Positions 44,808-53,967 of a stretch of DNA of 64,000 nucleotides are shown here, one piece after another. How positions within the stretch are numbered: the stretch's first letter is position 1; each line of letters begins with the position of its first letter. The position numbers and the translations under genes were made by a program. The notes under the pieces are model-generated. The model did not search any database and was not told the origin of the DNA. It saw nothing but the letters and a program-made list of their open reading frames with translations. The stretch is from an uncultured Pelagibacteraceae bacterium (GTDB lineage: Bacteria > Pseudomonadota > Alphaproteobacteria > Pelagibacterales > Pelagibacteraceae), in the NCBI GenBank assembly GCA_902568465.1, contig CACFQR010000002.1, positions 60,379 through 124,378 on the forward strand, written 5' to 3'.

Positions 44808-45859
44808 GCGTTGTATTAATAACAGGATCTTGCGGATTAGTTGGAGCAGAGTCCACAAAGTTTTTTTGTGAAAAAGGCTTTGATGTCGTGGGAGTAGACA
44901 ATAACTATAGAAACTTTTTTTTTGGCTCAGATGGAGATACTACTTGGGTTAAAAAAAATTTAATGAAGAAATATAAAAATTATGTACATTTTAACTCAAA
45001 TACTCAAAATTATTCAAATTTAGAAAAAATTTTTAGAAAATATAAAAAATCAATAAAATTAATAATACATTCTGCGGCGCAACCTTCACATGATTTAGCA
45101 AAAATTATACCAATGGTAGATTTTAAAACTAATGCAGAATCCACTATAAACTTATTAGAACTTACAAAAAAATTCTGCCCAGAATCTCCATTTATATTTA
45201 TGTCAACAAATAAAGTTTATGGAGATAATCCAAACTTTCTTCCACTTATCGAAGGTAAAACAAGATGGAAATTGAAAAAAGGTAATAAATTTTTTCGAGG
45301 GATTGACGAAAGTATGTCCATAGATAATTGCATACATAGTTTATTTGGAGTATCTAAAATTTATGCAGATTTAGCTGTTCAAGAGTATGGGAGAAATGTA
45401 GGGTTAAAAACAGTTTGTTTCAGAGCTGGATGTATAACTGGACCAATGCATTCAGGAGCTAAGCTTCATGGTTTTTTATCATATTTAGTTAAGTCATGCT
45501 TAACTAAAAAAAAATATACAATTATTGGTTACAAGGGGAAACAAGTAAGAGACAATATTCATAGCTCCGATCTGATTCAATGTTTCTGGAATTATTATAA
45601 AAAGCCAAGAAAAGCAGAGATTTATAATATAGGTGGCGGAATCATGTCAAATTGCTCAGTATTAGAAGCTCTTGAATTAGTTAGCAAATATACAAATTTA
45701 AATATAAAAAAAGAATATATAAAAGAAAATAGAGTTGGAGACCACATTTGGTATATTTCAAATATTAATAAATTCAAGAAACATTACCCCAAATGGAAGC
45801 AAACTTATGATAATTCTAAAATCATAAAAGAGTTAATTGAAAGTATTTGGGAAAAATAA
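44804..45859 (+). CDS. CDP-paratose 2-epimerase-related protein with Phe in place of catalytic Tyr
   Basis: A 351-residue short-chain dehydrogenase: VVLITGSCGLVGAES, HSAAQPSHDL, MSTNKVYGD, and KGKQVRDNIHSSDLI. The catalytic Y-x-x-x-K reads LFGVSK: the Tyr codon is replaced by TTT (Phe). From memory, related proteins of this subfamily share HSLFG.SK, so this is not simple decay. Together with the partner at 43782 it forms a pair starting with overlapping stop/start codons, and it precedes the nucleotide-sugar dehydrogenase. The exact reaction is uncertain. Confidence 0.78.
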   Translation: MSVVLITGSCGLVGAESTKFFCEKGFDVVGVDNNYRNFFFGSDGDTTWVKKNLMKKYKNYVHFNSNTQNYSNLEKIFRKYKKSIKLIIHSAAQPSHDLAKIIPMVDFKTNAESTINLLELTKKFCPESPFIFMSTNKVYGDNPNFLPLIEGKTRWKLKKGNKFFRGIDESMSIDNCIHSLFGVSKIYADLAVQEYGRNVGLKTVCFRAGCITGPMHSGAKLHGFLSYLVKSCLTKKKYTIIGYKGKQVRDNIHSSDLIQCFWNYYKKPRKAEIYNIGGGIMSNCSVLEALELVSKYTNLNIKKEYIKENRVGDHIWYISNINKFKKHYPKWKQTYDNSKIIKELIESIWEK

Positions 45860-45868
45860 ACATATATT

Positions 45869-47047
45869 ATGGCAAAAAGACTTAATAATAACGAAATCAG
45901 TATAATAGGTGGCGCTGGACATGTAGGATTTCCTCTAGGATTAGTCTTTGCGTCAAAAAATTTTAAAGTAAATTTAATCGATTATAACAAAATATATTTA
46001 GAAAAAATTAGCAGGGGAATACCTCCTTTTTTAGAAAAAGGTTCAAAAAAATTATTAAAAAGATGCCTTTTAAGAAAAAAACTATTTACTTATTCTAATT
46101 ATGAATCTTTAAAAAATAGTAAGTTTATAGTTATATGCATAGGAACTCCTATTGATCAAAGGTTAAAACCAAAAGTTAAAGAATTTTTAAAATTTTTCAA
46201 TTTTTTAAAGAAAGTTGTTTCAAAATCTCAAATTATTATTATTAGAAGTTCTATTTTTCCTGGAGTTGTAAAAAAAGTATGCAGTATATTAAAAGGTAAA
46301 AATAAAAATGTAGTTTATTGTCCGGAAAGAATTGTTCAAGGTAAATCTATCGATGAATTACCAAAACTACCTCAAGTTGTAGCAGGTTTTAATCAGCCCT
46401 CAATTACTCTTACTAGAAAATTGTTTAAAAAAATAACCTCTAAAATTATTATAACTAGTGTACTTGAGGCAGAATTAATCAAGCTATTTTCAAATGCTAA
46501 TCGATATATAAATTTCTCAATAGCTAACCAGCTTTATATGATTTGTAAAGAAAACAATCTAAACTTTTCTAAAGTTAGAAAAATTATGAGAGATGGATAC
46601 GAAAGGAATTTAAACCTACCTGTAGCTGGCTTTACTGCGGGCCCATGTTTACTTAAAGATACTATGCAACTTTCGTCGTTTTATAAAAACAAATTTTCAT
46701 TAGGGCATACAGCAATGAAAATAAATGAAAATATTCCAAAATTTTTAATAAGTGAATTAAAAAAAAAATATAATTTGAGAAAGAAAATTATTGGAATTTT
46801 AGGTTTAACTTTTAAGGCAGAGACTGACGATATAAGAGACTCTCTTTCTATTAAATTATTAAGTCACTTAAAAAAAATGAAGATAAAAACTTTACAATCA
46901 GATGAGTATTACCAAGACAAAAAAAACGTAAAAAAAGAATACTTAATGAAGCATTCTGACATAATAATTATTGCGGCGCCTCACAATAATTACAAAAAAA
47001 TTAAGTTTCCAAAGAACAAAATTATAGTTGATATTTGGGGAAAATAA
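45869..47047 (+). CDS. nucleotide-sugar dehydrogenase (UDP-glucose/GDP-mannose dehydrogenase family)
   Basis: A 392-residue NAD-dependent enzyme: ISIIGGAGHVGFPLGLVF, FIVICIGTPID, RSSIFPGVV, YCPERIVQG, and AGPCLLKD with the catalytic cysteine, and LTFKAETDDIRDS near the end. It oxidises a nucleotide hexose to the uronic acid in two steps. It could supply the UDP-glucuronate for the 4-epimerase-like enzyme at 18548. It is tail-to-tail with the NeuD-like gene, ten bases apart. Confidence 0.88.
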   Translation: MAKRLNNNEISIIGGAGHVGFPLGLVFASKNFKVNLIDYNKIYLEKISRGIPPFLEKGSKKLLKRCLLRKKLFTYSNYESLKNSKFIVICIGTPIDQRLKPKVKEFLKFFNFLKKVVSKSQIIIIRSSIFPGVVKKVCSILKGKNKNVVYCPERIVQGKSIDELPKLPQVVAGFNQPSITLTRKLFKKITSKIIITSVLEAELIKLFSNANRYINFSIANQLYMICKENNLNFSKVRKIMRDGYERNLNLPVAGFTAGPCLLKDTMQLSSFYKNKFSLGHTAMKINENIPKFLISELKKKYNLRKKIIGILGLTFKAETDDIRDSLSIKLLSHLKKMKIKTLQSDEYYQDKKNVKKEYLMKHSDIIIIAAPHNNYKKIKFPKNKIIVDIWGK

Positions 47048-47057
47048 ATTTTATATT

Positions 47058-47699
47058 TTAAATCTTATTTTTTTTTAAAAATTTGGCTGGAGAACCAACC
47101 ACCACGTCATTGTCTTTTACATTTTTCGTAACAACTGAGCCAGCTCCGATTATGCAATTATTTCCGATTTTGATATTTTGTCTTATTGTAGAATTAGCTC
47201 CTATATATGTGTAATTGCCAATTTTAACATTTCCTAAGATTACGCTAGCTGGAGCTAAAGTTGAAAATTTTCCTATTTTTGAATCATGATGAATTTGGCA
47301 ATTAATGTTTATTTTAACACCATTATCGATTTTAACATTAGGCATTATTTTTACAAATTTTTGAATAACAATACCCTTTTTTTTTGATAAAAATTTTTTA
47401 CTAGAATTTGATATGAAAGTATCTTCAAAAATCAAATTGGCATTATTATTTTTATAAATTTTTTTAAATAAAAACTCTCTTTCCCTACCATCATCAATTG
47501 TTATATGTACTAAAGGATTAAATTTTTTTTTAATTTTTTTCCAATCTTTTAAATTTTCTGAGCCTAACCTTTTATTTTTATTTTTATAAGATTTAGTTTT
47601 TTTTGAGGAAAAATAACCAAGGTAGTTGTTTTTATGATCTTCAATAAGATCTTCAAAATCAACATCAATTCCCACCAAACAAAATTTTTTGCTAACCAT
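47058..47699 (-). CDS. NeuD/PglD-like sugar O- or N-acetyltransferase
   Basis: A 213-residue acyltransferase. The N-terminal half has a small nucleotide-sugar binding region; the C-terminal half is a left-handed beta helix with hexapeptide repeats (LAPASVILGNVKIGN, YIGANSTIRQNIKIGN, IIGAGSVVTKNV) and ends VVGSPAKFLKK. NeuD and PglD acetylate sialic or diacetamido sugars using acetyl-CoA. It reads opposite to neighbours and shares a 99-base divergent region with the DegT aminotransferase at 47799, the usual partner of PglD in diamino sugar synthesis. Confidence 0.85.
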   Translation of the reverse strand: MVSKKFCLVGIDVDFEDLIEDHKNNYLGYFSSKKTKSYKNKNKRLGSENLKDWKKIKKKFNPLVHITIDDGREREFLFKKIYKNNNANLIFEDTFISNSSKKFLSKKKGIVIQKFVKIMPNVKIDNGVKININCQIHHDSKIGKFSTLAPASVILGNVKIGNYTYIGANSTIRQNIKIGNNCIIGAGSVVTKNVKDNDVVVGSPAKFLKKNKI

Positions 47700-47798
47700 T
47701 TTATTTATAAATTCTTAATTACACGTTTTACACTTTAAACACGAGTTAAAATTATATATAAATTATTGACATTTTGGCGAAACTGCCAGCAAAATATA

Positions 47799-48905
47799 AT
47801 GAAAAAAATTAAAATTTTACTTAGCGAACCATCAATTCCAGAGAGCAGAACTATCCAATTAACAAAAAAAGTTTTAAAAAATAATTTTCCGAATGAGGGA
47901 AATTTCACAAAATTATTTGAAAAAAAAATTTCAAAGCTGCTTAAAGTTAAATATGTAGTGTCAGCAACCAGTGGCACAGTTTCAATTTTCTTAGCTTTGA
48001 AAGCTTTAGGAATAAAAAAAGGAGATGAAGTTATAGTCCCAAACATAACTTTTCCTGCCACCGCAAATGCAGTAGTGCTCTCAGGCGCCAAACCAGTTTT
48101 AGTTGATATAAATAAAGATGATTTATTAATAAATGAAAAAAGTTTGATAAAAAAGATAAATAGAAGAACTAAGGCTATTATTCCTGTCCATATATCTGGA
48201 AGAGGCTCTAATATAAAAAAAATATTAAAAATTGCAAAACTAAAAAAAATATTTGTAGTAGAGGACGCAGCAGAGGCCTTTATGTCAAAAGTTAATAAAA
48301 AATATCTTGGAACTTTTGGGGATTTAGGTTGTTTTTCTTTTGCTCCAAATAAAATTATTACAACTGGTCAAGGAGGTGTTGTTGTAACTAATAATAAATC
48401 AATATACAAAAATTTAAGTAAACTTAAAGATCAAGGAAGAGTTGGACCGACTACAGGAGGAGAGGATATTTATAATTCAGTGGGGTATAATTTTAAGTTC
48501 ACAAATTTACAAGCTGTATTAGGACTAGCACAGTTAGAAACTATTAACAAAAGAATCAGTATATTGAAAAGTCATTATGCATTTTATAAAAAAAATTTAG
48601 CTCAAACTAGAAATTTTAAATTATTCGAATTTACCAAAGGAGAATTGCCTCTCTGGACTGACGTTTACTCAACAAAAAGAAATAAGCTATTTGAATATTT
48701 AAAGAAACAGAGAATATTAGGTAGATATTTTTGGTTTCCACTTAATACATGTAAACCATATAAAAAATCTTTTAGTGGATTGAAAAATTCGAAAATGCTA
48801 ACTAAAAAGCTAATGTGGCTGCCTTCATCTTTAAAATTAAATAAAAAAGATTTAAGTAGGATCTGCTTTTACATAAACAAATATAATTTAAATAAAAATG
48901 GATAA
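47799..48905 (+). CDS. DegT/DnrJ/EryC1/StrS-family sugar aminotransferase
   Basis: A 368-residue PLP enzyme starting at ATG 47799; an upstream TTG at 47766 would add 11 residues. ATSGTVSIFLALKAL, EVIVPNITFPATANAVV, FVVEDAAEAF, and SFAPNKIITTGQGG with the Schiff-base lysine are the family motifs. It would add an amino group to a keto nucleotide sugar. The divergent NeuD-like gene fits a PglE/PglD-like pair; the needed 4,6-dehydratase for a UDP sugar was not identified here. The end overlaps a GT2 gene by eight bases. Confidence 0.88.
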   Translation: MKKIKILLSEPSIPESRTIQLTKKVLKNNFPNEGNFTKLFEKKISKLLKVKYVVSATSGTVSIFLALKALGIKKGDEVIVPNITFPATANAVVLSGAKPVLVDINKDDLLINEKSLIKKINRRTKAIIPVHISGRGSNIKKILKIAKLKKIFVVEDAAEAFMSKVNKKYLGTFGDLGCFSFAPNKIITTGQGGVVVTNNKSIYKNLSKLKDQGRVGPTTGGEDIYNSVGYNFKFTNLQAVLGLAQLETINKRISILKSHYAFYKKNLAQTRNFKLFEFTKGELPLWTDVYSTKRNKLFEYLKKQRILGRYFWFPLNTCKPYKKSFSGLKNSKMLTKKLMWLPSSLKLNKKDLSRICFYINKYNLNKNG

Positions 48906-49614
48906 AAAACTTTCAATAATTCTTCCAGTTTTTAATGAAAAAGAAAGTTTAGCTATAATGGTTAGACTTTTAAAATCGACACTTAAATTTGAAAATGAAA
49001 TATTAATTGTTTACGACGATGAAAAAGATAATTGTGTTTCTGAAGCAAAAAAATTAGAGCAGGAACTTTCGAACGTAAGAGCGATACACAATAATATTAA
49101 TAGAGGAGTGAGATTTGCTGTTGATAAGGGTGTCAAGGAAGCAAAATATGAAATTATATTTATTACTGCTGTTGACGAAATTTTCCCAATAATAGCTATA
49201 GACGATATGATCAATTTAATTTTAAATGACGGATATGATTTTGTAAGTGGTACAAGATACGCAAAAGGAGGTTTAAGATTAGGAGGTTCTCTTGTGGCTT
49301 CATTTTTATCAAGACTAGCCAATAAATTATTTTGTATGTTTACAAGCTTTCCATTATCTGACTGCACGACAGGAATAAAAATGATGAAAAAAACTGTCTG
49401 GAATAGCATTGTACTTGAGTCTAAACCTATAGGGTGGGCTTTTGCTTTTGAGTTAACTATAAAAGTTTATATAAAAAACTTAAAAATAACAGAGGCTCCC
49501 TTAAAATCAGTTGATAGATTATTTGGAGGCTCTTCAACTTTTAAAACTATGCCATGGATAAAAGAGTACTTAAAATGGTTCTTTTGGGGCATTAAATCCA
49601 TAAAAAATAAATGA
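48898..49614 (+). CDS. family 2 glycosyltransferase (dolichyl-phosphate mannosyltransferase-like)
   Basis: A 238-residue GT-A protein. LSIILPVFNEKESL, ILIVYDDEKDN, IFITAVDEI and SGTRYAKGG match polyprenyl-phosphate-type GT2s; ITEAPLKSVDRLFGGSS is the usual C-terminal motif. No membrane helix is obvious apart from the C-terminal amphipathic segment. It overlaps both neighbours (8 bases before, 4 after). Confidence 0.86.
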   Translation: MDKKLSIILPVFNEKESLAIMVRLLKSTLKFENEILIVYDDEKDNCVSEAKKLEQELSNVRAIHNNINRGVRFAVDKGVKEAKYEIIFITAVDEIFPIIAIDDMINLILNDGYDFVSGTRYAKGGLRLGGSLVASFLSRLANKLFCMFTSFPLSDCTTGIKMMKKTVWNSIVLESKPIGWAFAFELTIKVYIKNLKITEAPLKSVDRLFGGSSTFKTMPWIKEYLKWFFWGIKSIKNK

Positions 49615-50549
49615 AGAAAAATAAAAAACACTTTTTAGTTACTGGCGGCTCAGGTTTTATTGGCTCAGCAATATCTAAGCTGTTAATTGATAAAGGTCAT
49701 AAAGTTACTATTTTTGATGATAATTCAAGAGGAAATTTAAAAAAAATTTTTCCTATAAAAAACAAAATAAAATTTATTTACGGTGATATTAGAAATTACA
49801 AAAAATTAAATAGGGCTTTGCATAATGTTGATGCAGTTATTCATTTGGCTTATATAAATGGGACTAAGTATTTTTATACTAAACCAGTTTTAATATTAGA
49901 TATTGCTGTTAAAGGTATCATTAATGTTTTAGAAGCATGTAAAAACAACAATATTAAAGAACTTTATCTCGCTTCAAGCTCAGAAGTTTACCAGACACCA
50001 GATAAAATACCTACTTCTGAAAAAGAAACATTAAAAATTCCTGATATTTATAATCCACGGTATTCGTATGGTGGAGGGAAAATTTTAACAGAGCTGATGG
50101 GTATACATTATGGAAAAAAATATTTTAAAAAGTTAATTATATTTCGACCTCATAACGTTTACGGCCCAAATATGGGTTATGAGCATGTAGTACCAGAATT
50201 CATTAAAAGATTTAAAAAATTAAAAAACAAAAAATTTAAAATTCAAGGAACAGGAAATGAAATTAGATCTTTTATCTATATAGAAGATTTTATCAAAGCA
50301 TTTGATTTACTTTTAAAAAAAGGAAAGCATTTAAATATATATAATATTGGTACTTTAGAAAAAATAAAAATAAAGAATCTGGCTTTGTTGATGTCTAAAA
50401 TATTCAAAAGAAAAATAAAATTTAAAAAAAATCCATTACAAAAAGGTGGAACAAAAATTAGAGTGCCTAATATTGATAAAATAAAAGATCTTGGCTTTAA
50501 ACAAGAGTTTAAACTCGCAAAAGGTCTTAAAAAGTTGATAAATATTTAA
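49611..50549 (+). CDS. NAD-dependent sugar epimerase/dehydratase
   Basis: A 312-residue short-chain dehydrogenase: FLVTGGSGFIGSAIS, IFDDNSRGN, VIHLAYING, YLASSSEVYQ, RYSYGGGK with catalytic Tyr/Lys, RPHNVYGPNMGYEH, EIRSFIYIEDF. The last motifs fit a subset related to UDP-glucuronate decarboxylases or 4-epimerases. It follows the GT2 and DegT genes with stop/start overlap, so it likely belongs to the same amino-sugar path. Confidence 0.86.
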   Translation: MKKNKKHFLVTGGSGFIGSAISKLLIDKGHKVTIFDDNSRGNLKKIFPIKNKIKFIYGDIRNYKKLNRALHNVDAVIHLAYINGTKYFYTKPVLILDIAVKGIINVLEACKNNNIKELYLASSSEVYQTPDKIPTSEKETLKIPDIYNPRYSYGGGKILTELMGIHYGKKYFKKLIIFRPHNVYGPNMGYEHVVPEFIKRFKKLKNKKFKIQGTGNEIRSFIYIEDFIKAFDLLLKKGKHLNIYNIGTLEKIKIKNLALLMSKIFKRKIKFKKNPLQKGGTKIRVPNIDKIKDLGFKQEFKLAKGLKKLINI

Positions 50550-50556
50550 ATTTTAA

Positions 50557-51255
50557 ATGTATTTAAAAAGGAAAATTCCATTACTATTTTTTTTAATTAT
50601 TTTATTTTTTTTAATTTTTTTTTCATTTGAGTATTCAAGTATTTTAACATTTATAGAGGATATTTTATTAACGATTATTTCACAAAAAGAAAAAAATTAT
50701 TTTCAATTTTTTTTGTTAATGATCTTATTTAATTTTTTCTATTTTCTTTCACCATTACCAGTTTTTCCTTTATTATTACTTAACGGTTTCGTATTTGGGT
50801 GGCCTGGCTTTATATTTTCAATGTTTTTTATATTAATTTGTTCACTATTAATTTTTAGTTTTTCAAAGTTTTTTTTAAAAGATACTATTTCTAAAATTAG
50901 TTATATAAATTTTATAAAGTTAAAGACTAAAAAATATAATTTTATTTATAATGCAAGCAATACAACAATATTTCTAAGCAGATATATTGTACCATATTTT
51001 TTCCATAATATTTTATTTGGTTTCTATAATTTAAAATTAAAAAATTTTCTTTTTATAATTTTTTTAGCAGAAATTCCTCTTACTCTAGCAACAAATAGTA
51101 TTGGAGATTCATTAAATAGTTTTGTATTAACAGTTGATTATGGACTTTCTCAGATGTTATTTGACTTTAAGTTTATAATGCCATTTATTTTTATTTTATT
51201 TATTATCTTAATATCTGGCGCTTTACAGAAGATTATTGTAAAAAAGTCTAATTAG
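50557..51255 (+). CDS. TVP38/TMEM64-type (VTT-domain) membrane protein
   Basis: A 232-residue membrane protein with five to six helices. The hydrophobic N-terminus, then FPLLLLNGFVFGWPGFIFSM and the later FLSRYIVPYFFHNILFGFYN and LAEIPLTLATNSIGDSL, fit the VTT (SNARE-associated) domain of DedA/TVP38 relatives, which now include undecaprenyl-phosphate or phospholipid translocases. In this setting recycling of the lipid carrier is an appealing role, though not shown by sequence. Confidence 0.65.
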   Translation: MYLKRKIPLLFFLIILFFLIFFSFEYSSILTFIEDILLTIISQKEKNYFQFFLLMILFNFFYFLSPLPVFPLLLLNGFVFGWPGFIFSMFFILICSLLIFSFSKFFLKDTISKISYINFIKLKTKKYNFIYNASNTTIFLSRYIVPYFFHNILFGFYNLKLKNFLFIIFLAEIPLTLATNSIGDSLNSFVLTVDYGLSQMLFDFKFIMPFIFILFIILISGALQKIIVKKSN

Positions 51256-51267
51256 AAAATATTATAA

Positions 51268-53241
51268 ATGTGCGGAATATTTGGTTTTTCATATAAACAA
51301 TCTGGCAAAATAAATAATTTCTCATTTATTGAAAATGATATTAAATTATTCACTCAACTCAGCAGAATAAGAGGATCAGATACATTTGGGATCTCGGCCT
51401 CTAATTATAATAAAAATTTTGTTTATAAAATTAATTCAGACCCAGCAAAAGCCATAAAAAGGAAGGATTTTAAGAAATTCTTAAAAGATGAAATCGCCAA
51501 TCTTCAAAATGAAGATTCTATATTAAGCATTATAGGTCAAACGAGATTAGTTACCAATGGAACAAAGTTTTTATATGCTAACAATCAACCAATAATCACA
51601 AAAAGCATAGTCGGAGTGCATAATGGCATAATTGTAAATTATGATCGTAGAACAGCAGATAAAACGGTGAATCTTGAAGGCCATAATATAAAGAGCGATT
51701 CTTTAGAATTTTACGAAGTTTTAGAAAAAATCAACGATGAAGGAAGTAGTTTTTTAACAGAATATCTAAATTATGTTAAGGGAGTTGTAGGAAATTACTC
51801 TATAGCGTTTAGATTACTAAATAAATCTCAAATTGTTTTATCGTCTAACTGCGGTGCCCTTTATTATTTTTATGATGAGGAAAAAAATTTTTTTGCTTTC
51901 TCTTCAGAAAAAAACTTTTTAATTAAATTTTTAAAAAAAAGTAGGATTTATTATAAAAATTTTACCAAAAAAAAGGAACTTAATATTCAGCAAGTATTAA
52001 ACAAATCAATAGTTTTTGATGAAAGCGAAAAAAAAATAAGCCAAATTGTTCATTCTGAAAAAGAAATGTCAAATAATTTTGTAAAAAACATATCAATAAA
52101 AAAAAATAAATTTAGTACTATTGATAATTTTTCAAAAGATAAACATAGATTTGAAAATTTAAAAAGGTGCAATAAATGTATATTGCCCGAAACCTACCCA
52201 TTTATTAAATTTGATAAAAGTGGGGTATGCAATTATTGCAACCAATATAAAAAACAAGAATTTAAAGGTGAAGATGAGCTTATTAAAATCTTGGAAAAAT
52301 ATAGATCAAAAAATAATAAGCCAGATTGTTTAGTAGGCTTAAGTGGGGGCCGAGATAGTTCCTATGGACTTCATTTATTAAAGGAGAAATTTAAAATGAA
52401 TCCAATTGCTTATACTTATGACTGGGGTTTAACAACTGATATTTCAAGAATCAATCAATCAAAAATTTGTGGAAAATTAGGAATCGAACATATTATACGT
52501 TCTGCCAATATATCTAAAAAAAGATCATATGTTCGTGCGAATATTATGGCGTGGCTTAAAAGACCACACTTAGGAATGCTTCCAATTATTCAAGCTGGAG
52601 ACAAAGGATTTATAGATTATGGAAGAATACTATCCAAAGATCTTGGATTAAAATTGGTTATTCATTTTACAGGTTACCAGCTAGAGCAAAGAGAGTTTTT
52701 TTTAGGATTTGCTGGCATCAATCAAATATTAAGAAATAATCAGCGCATGGTTTCATATAGCAACTTTAATAAATTAAAAATGTTTACATTTTATAGTTCT
52801 CAATTTTTACTTAACCCACATTATATAAATTCATCTTTAATTGATAATTTTAATGGTTTTTTAGCTAGCTTTGTAAGAAAAGAAAATTTTTTGCATTTTT
52901 ATAATTATATTAATTGGAATGAAGCTGAAATAAAAAAGGTATTAAAAGAAGTTTACAACTGGGAATCTGATATTTCTTATGGCAAAAACCAATGGAGAAT
53001 GGGAGACGGCCAAACTGCATTTAATAATTACATTTATTATACTATAGCTGGATTTTCGGAGTATGATAATTTTAGGTCAAATCAAATAAGAGAAAACTTA
53101 ATTACAAGAGCAGAAGCAGAAAAGTTAGCGACAGAAGATAATAAATTTAAATACGATACTTTAAAAAATTTTAGTGAAATAATTGGGTTTAACTTAGAAG
53201 ATGTTTTGTCCCAAATTCAGTGTATACCTAAATTATTTTAG
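51268..53241 (+). CDS. fusion: class II glutaminase plus WbpG-like N-acetyl sugar amidotransferase
   Basis: A 657-residue fusion. Residues 1-230 are an N-terminal nucleophile glutaminase (MCGIFGF with Cys2, RGSDTFGISA, GQTRLVTNG, VGVHNGIIVN). After a linker, a zinc-type cluster C301/C304/C321/C324 leads into a PP-loop ATPase (SGGRDSS at 359-365) with the pattern of WbpG/PseA (ILPETYPF, SGVCNYC, PHLGMLPIIQAGDKGF). Separate WbpG enzymes get ammonia from HisH-HisF to make acetamidino sugars; this one seems to carry its own ammonia source, like asparagine synthetase. Converges with the GT2 at 53233, overlapping nine bases. Confidence 0.9.
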   Translation: MCGIFGFSYKQSGKINNFSFIENDIKLFTQLSRIRGSDTFGISASNYNKNFVYKINSDPAKAIKRKDFKKFLKDEIANLQNEDSILSIIGQTRLVTNGTKFLYANNQPIITKSIVGVHNGIIVNYDRRTADKTVNLEGHNIKSDSLEFYEVLEKINDEGSSFLTEYLNYVKGVVGNYSIAFRLLNKSQIVLSSNCGALYYFYDEEKNFFAFSSEKNFLIKFLKKSRIYYKNFTKKKELNIQQVLNKSIVFDESEKKISQIVHSEKEMSNNFVKNISIKKNKFSTIDNFSKDKHRFENLKRCNKCILPETYPFIKFDKSGVCNYCNQYKKQEFKGEDELIKILEKYRSKNNKPDCLVGLSGGRDSSYGLHLLKEKFKMNPIAYTYDWGLTTDISRINQSKICGKLGIEHIIRSANISKKRSYVRANIMAWLKRPHLGMLPIIQAGDKGFIDYGRILSKDLGLKLVIHFTGYQLEQREFFLGFAGINQILRNNQRMVSYSNFNKLKMFTFYSSQFLLNPHYINSSLIDNFNGFLASFVRKENFLHFYNYINWNEAEIKKVLKEVYNWESDISYGKNQWRMGDGQTAFNNYIYYTIAGFSEYDNFRSNQIRENLITRAEAEKLATEDNKFKYDTLKNFSEIIGFNLEDVLSQIQCIPKLF

Positions 53242-53967
53242 ATTTCTGCATCTAACTATTACCTTCATTAATTCAAAAATAATTAAAAAATTTTTTATAT
53301 CAAAAATTTTTATAGAAGATTTTTTTGCAATTTCGTATTTTACAGGAATAAAGTGAATTTTTTTCTTATTTTTAAAATAAAGGAAAAAAAGTTCCAAATC
53401 TAAGAAAAATCTATTTGATACAAATTCATTTTTTTTGAAATGAGAATCTTTCTTAAATCCTTTTAAGCCCGCCTGAGTATCGCAGGCTTCGATATTTAAT
53501 TTAAGCATAGTCTTAATTATTTGGCTTATAAACTGTCCTATGTAATGTCTAAAAATTTGGTAAATCGATAAGTTTTTATTGATTAATTTGCTAGATTTAA
53601 GTCGTCTATTTACCGAGACAAAATCAATATTTTTTTTCATTTTTAAAATAATGCTGTTTATTTTTTCAAAATAAGGCAAATCGCAGTCAATCAAAATAAC
53701 ATGATTATATTTTGAAATTTGCAAAGCTTTTTTTATTGAATATGACTTACCTCTATTTAATGGATTTTTAATTATGCTTACATTTTTTTTTTTTATATAT
53801 TTTTTAAGATTAAAAAAAGTATTATCTGAACTACAATCGTCAATTACTATTATTTCATATTTTATCTTAAAATTTTTCATTTTTTTTATTAATTTTTTAA
53901 CTTTGGAAACAATTAATTTTTCATAATTATAGCAAGGAACTATTACTGATATAGATTTCATTATCAC
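53233..53967 (-). CDS. family 2 glycosyltransferase
   Basis: A 244-residue GT-A protein: SISVIVPCYNYEKLI, IIVIDDCSSDNTFF, NRGKSYSIKKAL, and VILIDCDLPYFEK with the DxD-like acidic cluster, then a C-terminal CDTQAGLKGF. The pattern is that of dolichyl-phosphate glucosyl/mannosyl-type transferases. The ATG overlaps the DUF6311 gene stop by four bases. Its 3' end overlaps the fusion gene on the other strand by nine bases. Confidence 0.85.
   Translation of the reverse strand: MIMKSISVIVPCYNYEKLIVSKVKKLIKKMKNFKIKYEIIVIDDCSSDNTFFNLKKYIKKKNVSIIKNPLNRGKSYSIKKALQISKYNHVILIDCDLPYFEKINSIILKMKKNIDFVSVNRRLKSSKLINKNLSIYQIFRHYIGQFISQIIKTMLKLNIEACDTQAGLKGFKKDSHFKKNEFVSNRFFLDLELFFLYFKNKKKIHFIPVKYEIAKKSSIKIFDIKNFLIIFELMKVIVRCRNLK

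Noticed and set aside
47766..47800. TTGACA and TATAAT before the DegT aminotransferase
   Set aside because: The spacer is 23 bases and the TATAAT overlaps the start codon, so it is not a credible sigma-70 promoter for this gene.
49011..49409. 132-codon minus-strand frame inside a GT2 gene
   Set aside because: Antisense to clear GT2 motifs; no independent evidence.
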